From assembly GCA_963205105.1 (NCBI GenBank), contig CAUJJW010000026.1, forward strand, positions 1 through 34,459: a stretch of DNA of 34,459 nucleotides. Direction: 5' to 3'. Made by a program: the position numbers and the translations under genes. The notes under the pieces were generated by a model. That model did not search any database. It worked only from the letters and a program-made list of their open reading frames with translations, and was not told the DNA's origin. The DNA is from Verrucomicrobiota bacterium. GTDB lineage: Bacteria; Verrucomicrobiota; Verrucomicrobiia; Limisphaerales; CAIMTB01. The first letter of the stretch is position 1, and the number at the start of each line of letters is the position of its first letter. Below are positions 34,001 through 34,459 of the stretch, piece by piece.

Positions 34001-34459
34001 CAGGCGGTGAGCCACACAAATCACGGTGCGATGCTCGGCCAGAACATCGATCGCGCGTTGGACTTCGGATTCCGCCTGGGAATCGAGCGACGCTGTGGCT
34101 TCGTCCAGAACCAAGATCGGCGCGTTGCGCACGAAGGCGCGGGCGATCGCGAGGCGCTGGCGTTGGCCGCCGGAAAGCGTCACACCGCGCTCGCCGATCT
34201 GCGTCTCATAGCCGTGTGGCAGCTGCAGGATGAATTCATGGGCGAAGGCAGCCCGGGCGGCCGATTCGATCTCGGCACGGGTTGCCCCCTGTTTCCCGTA
34301 AGCGATGTTCTCCGCCACCGTTTGATCGAAGAGCACAATCTCTTGGCTGACCAAGGCCATCTGATCTCGCAGGCTCGTGGTCTTCAGTGTTCGTAGATCG
34401 ATACCGTCAATGGTCAGCCGTCCGCCCGTTGGATCATAGAAGCGGAACAGGAGATTCAG
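28052..34459 (-). CDS. Giant ORF: ABC exporter ATPase end fused in frame to RHS/YD-repeat protein with long C-terminus (5' end off window)
   Basis: One open frame of 2135 visible codons. The segment 34459-33931 is the second half of an ABC exporter ATPase: FYDPTGGRLTIDGIDLRTL, VSQEIVLFDQTVAENIAYG, signature LSGGQRQRLAIARAF, Walker B ILVLDEATASLD and H-loop CVAHRLSTL. It lacks the last ~25 residues normal for the family. From about 33930 it becomes an RHS/YD-repeat core (FTYQPDVNALASVTRY; AFSYDNRRQLTAVQH) ending in the classic RARFYDPDLGRFVSQDPLGL and DPSGL near 32831. About 1590 residues follow: helical and charged, then Ig-like strands, a dockerin-like pair (28890-29070) and a proline/serine-rich tail. 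It is either a true fusion or an assembly chimera. The RHS part alone would be a secreted or surface protein missing its N-terminus. Confidence 0.8.
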   Translation of the reverse strand: MNLLFRFYDPTGGRLTIDGIDLRTLKTTSLRDQMALVSQEIVLFDQTVAENIAYGKQGATRAEIESAARAAFAHEFILQLPHGYETQIGERGVTLSGGQRQRLAIARAFVRNAPILVLDEATASLDSQAESEVQRAIDVLAEHRTVICVAHRLSTLANLDRIIVLEKGRIVQDGTFASTKRIDFTYQPDVNALASVTRYASGDVSQPVASTNYTISNRGLVTRLEHRLASGSILTSYDLVYTDDGLVSTITSTTDTAAFSYDNRRQLTAVQHSDPVFQDETYSYDSAGNRISSHRHPGYVIGVDNQVESTSTAAFLYDNEGNLTRRRDTSTGLITEYTWDYRNRLTLVLVKDLAGVLLREISYQYDAFDRRVAESVSTVGAADGTYTRYFAFEGEGAFMEFTDGDGAAGPLSPTPSMAYLRGPVPDMVLAQDGGAAASVLWHLADQQGNIRDVITSTGAVADRIRLDAFGNILSRTAPTLDQRHFFIGREWDANANLYQLRARFYDPDLGRFVSQDPLGLADGTNRYAYSRNDPSNRSDPSGLFARKEETLTGRDNRFVDADAQGSKAFWISFWSLGHASYDVSTVQGADGKFQLVGVTDQAIVKGSSEDNLANLGLFFYGLVNKGLYGLGKELLTMVTDVPRLFGIGTKEGFQSQLFRMSENIHGFNDALRAAGGLIAAPFISIWSLGEAIASGDPEAAGEQLAGNLPFPSRLGRISRPAAKLSTVTGFVRSAGGAFIDNLKPPFLNETIAIGGGIRGLASSIAKRVPGAYDAVGLAVFQYHALGAGFVIRNTAEIAGSRITAGVNAAVQRIHAAPSIREMASQAHKAVVNRVKAVFKSVENEALGKAEHIAEVGQNTPAQRAEAKMQEHLDTIYHRQIRAGVSPEFARKHRAIREATYRKNQLPEAIRNEVASDVYRLKYNDVFKRESKGAKTQKDLAAAIRKAADEASDAMENVRKQNLQADNPTYIPDLDRPGRVAFDDESLMHVLIADDSVIQGVKNGDPTAQALVYLLREAKDWAPLRDILRKQISKGRTLDQFRDMGAVDNATFAALQKAAQEFGKGQELTVFGSFGTDLVTFANRHMLVTAAREGRINLSALMASYGRGGEALVLGRIIPDLGKVGGPFSDKGDFDFAVYRGRDNSLPGNEAVVWNKDQQIAQAATVKKFLPADKQNLPADFDYAKYENEVLRGFDTSYRGRARFGFDETTKQYQFLGRVQSVLYGEGGAVLRDFPEFFQRTPIPQAAQTAISSRFNVENLERIGWWTAGIPYFWNDLAQRSQSTNQWFRSGDLADYGSLANLYLRGVGTLLGAFTGLIGNVYGSASSAISYTASAFASHLPSSFGGNSPVLVPPQLPPGIGLASNDPTPSRPDPDRPAIATPSRPGTTSSPTAPRASQGVTLEAGSLGFAELTDAVLVDLPFATPSLLNGSFDAVAPGGRPADWQSFGNVTVINGRAVLTESAGRLYSDLSQTFIVPAGARRLTLTVTLDRLNQTPGQPGDAFEIALLNAQTGRSLAGTARDLTQTDALLNLQADGSRSLAAAMSVTATNGSTLNLSIDLTGIDAGTAATLYLDLISFGAADSSISIDDVRIVSGPSLTVGLDPSTDSGALGDNLTNVSPILLVGTTQPLQAVTLDLDGDGFDDGSATADDQGRFQFRGILLRDGENPIRLQATNADGSALLETVIVLDRTAPRFVIAEINHGAAQRSMVTSLVLRFSEDISDAFESSDIVLRNFTTGIDVDASLIYTTVPDDRSILLSFPDLTGGSLADGNYLLALRNAGITDAAGNRLDGDVQVAFFRYFGDSDGDRDVDYLDAFRLRDVLRNVGSTAASLEIFDRNADSTLGPDDLSAFQIRQLTFLPPLPLGTRLEAEPTAPINTPGKLAERRGNPSLAPASRSATTPGLLRRMEPLKPSLPDTFVKPLEFNRPGFASIRKAVAPTTPPALPLIPATVDRHRPAIAATDAEAPTSRADGFASPLARSEPGRPTTSDANRPSPAAPTVARLAGPRPMSPILAVGFSRRSEPSPRSEGIEGEAPGLGIRTEPARDGRQLVSSAATVISTPLARQLPRSQASSVPALNGAKPVIRSERLASKSRETRPSPESAASKQGLHTLPSSDMLLRQLSWEAILSMPPPGP
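28890..29070 (-). other. Dockerin-like pair of calcium-binding motifs within the giant ORF
   Basis: Two EF-hand-like loops: FGDSDGDRDVDYLDAFRLRD, then about 20 residues later FDRNADSTLGPDDLSAFQIR. Spacing and the Asp/Asn ladder match type I dockerin-like repeats found at the ends of large planctomycete and verrucomicrobial surface proteins. Here about 270 residues of disordered proline-rich sequence still follow. A partner cohesin is not visible in this window. Confidence 0.65.

Noticed and set aside
1..34459. CRISPR array, rRNA, integrase or transposase genes
   Set aside because: I looked for regularly spaced direct repeats, rRNA-like stretches and recombinase motifs and saw none.

Overview
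The window looks like high-GC chromosomal DNA from a Verrucomicrobiota bacterium, most likely of the Limisphaerales/Pedosphaera type. I infer this from the gene mix, with no database search. The clues are a CE15 glucuronoyl esterase, tandem ThuA domains, a pseudopilin with the [17 protein letters not shown] leader, an ECF sigma factor carrying a membrane and extracytoplasmic extension, a large secreted propeller-like protein ending in SEFYRVRR, and an ACAGGATGAACA-type repeat. The right end may come from another locus if the ORF there is an assembly chimera.

Left part (1-16850), mostly core and metabolic genes. A partial ilvD (minus) is divergent from a tandem M16 peptidase. A half-size EamA-like membrane protein sits directly before a PaaK-type AMP ligase. 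A secreted discoidin-like protein is followed by an Agl23/GT39-like membrane protein. An organophosphate:phosphate antiporter is paired with a phosphonatase-like HAD hydrolase. A double-ThuA protein is divergent from an ArgD-like aminotransferase. An M29-like metallopeptidase is followed by a free-standing OvoA-type (4-mercaptohistidine) methyltransferase, and a renalase-like FAD protein is divergent from that pair.

Middle (16945-19652), an accessory island beside tRNA-Pro(GGG). On the minus strand is a tightly overlapping cassette: unknown gene A, unknown gene B, an HNH nuclease-like gene C and a broken ORF D that runs into the 3' half of the tRNA. Upstream of it lies a mosaic of toxin-antitoxin pieces (higA', an intact RelB-like antitoxin, relE', higB') joined by stop/start overlaps. 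This is the best candidate for something undescribed.

Right part (19718-34459). A secreted propeller-like protein and the CE15 esterase are divergent, with an inverted repeat of the ACAGGATGAACA type between them. Next comes an ECF sigma factor overlapping by ATGA a companion gene that appears to share its extracytoplasmic domain, and then a convergent pseudopilin. The last feature is an ORF of more than 2100 codons. It starts off the right edge as an ABC exporter ATPase, switches in frame near 33930 into an RHS/YD-repeat core, and continues with a ~1590-residue unannotated C-terminal region containing Ig-like segments, a dockerin-like pair and a proline-rich tail. The ABC/RHS join is either a real gene fusion or an assembly chimera and needs a read-level check.
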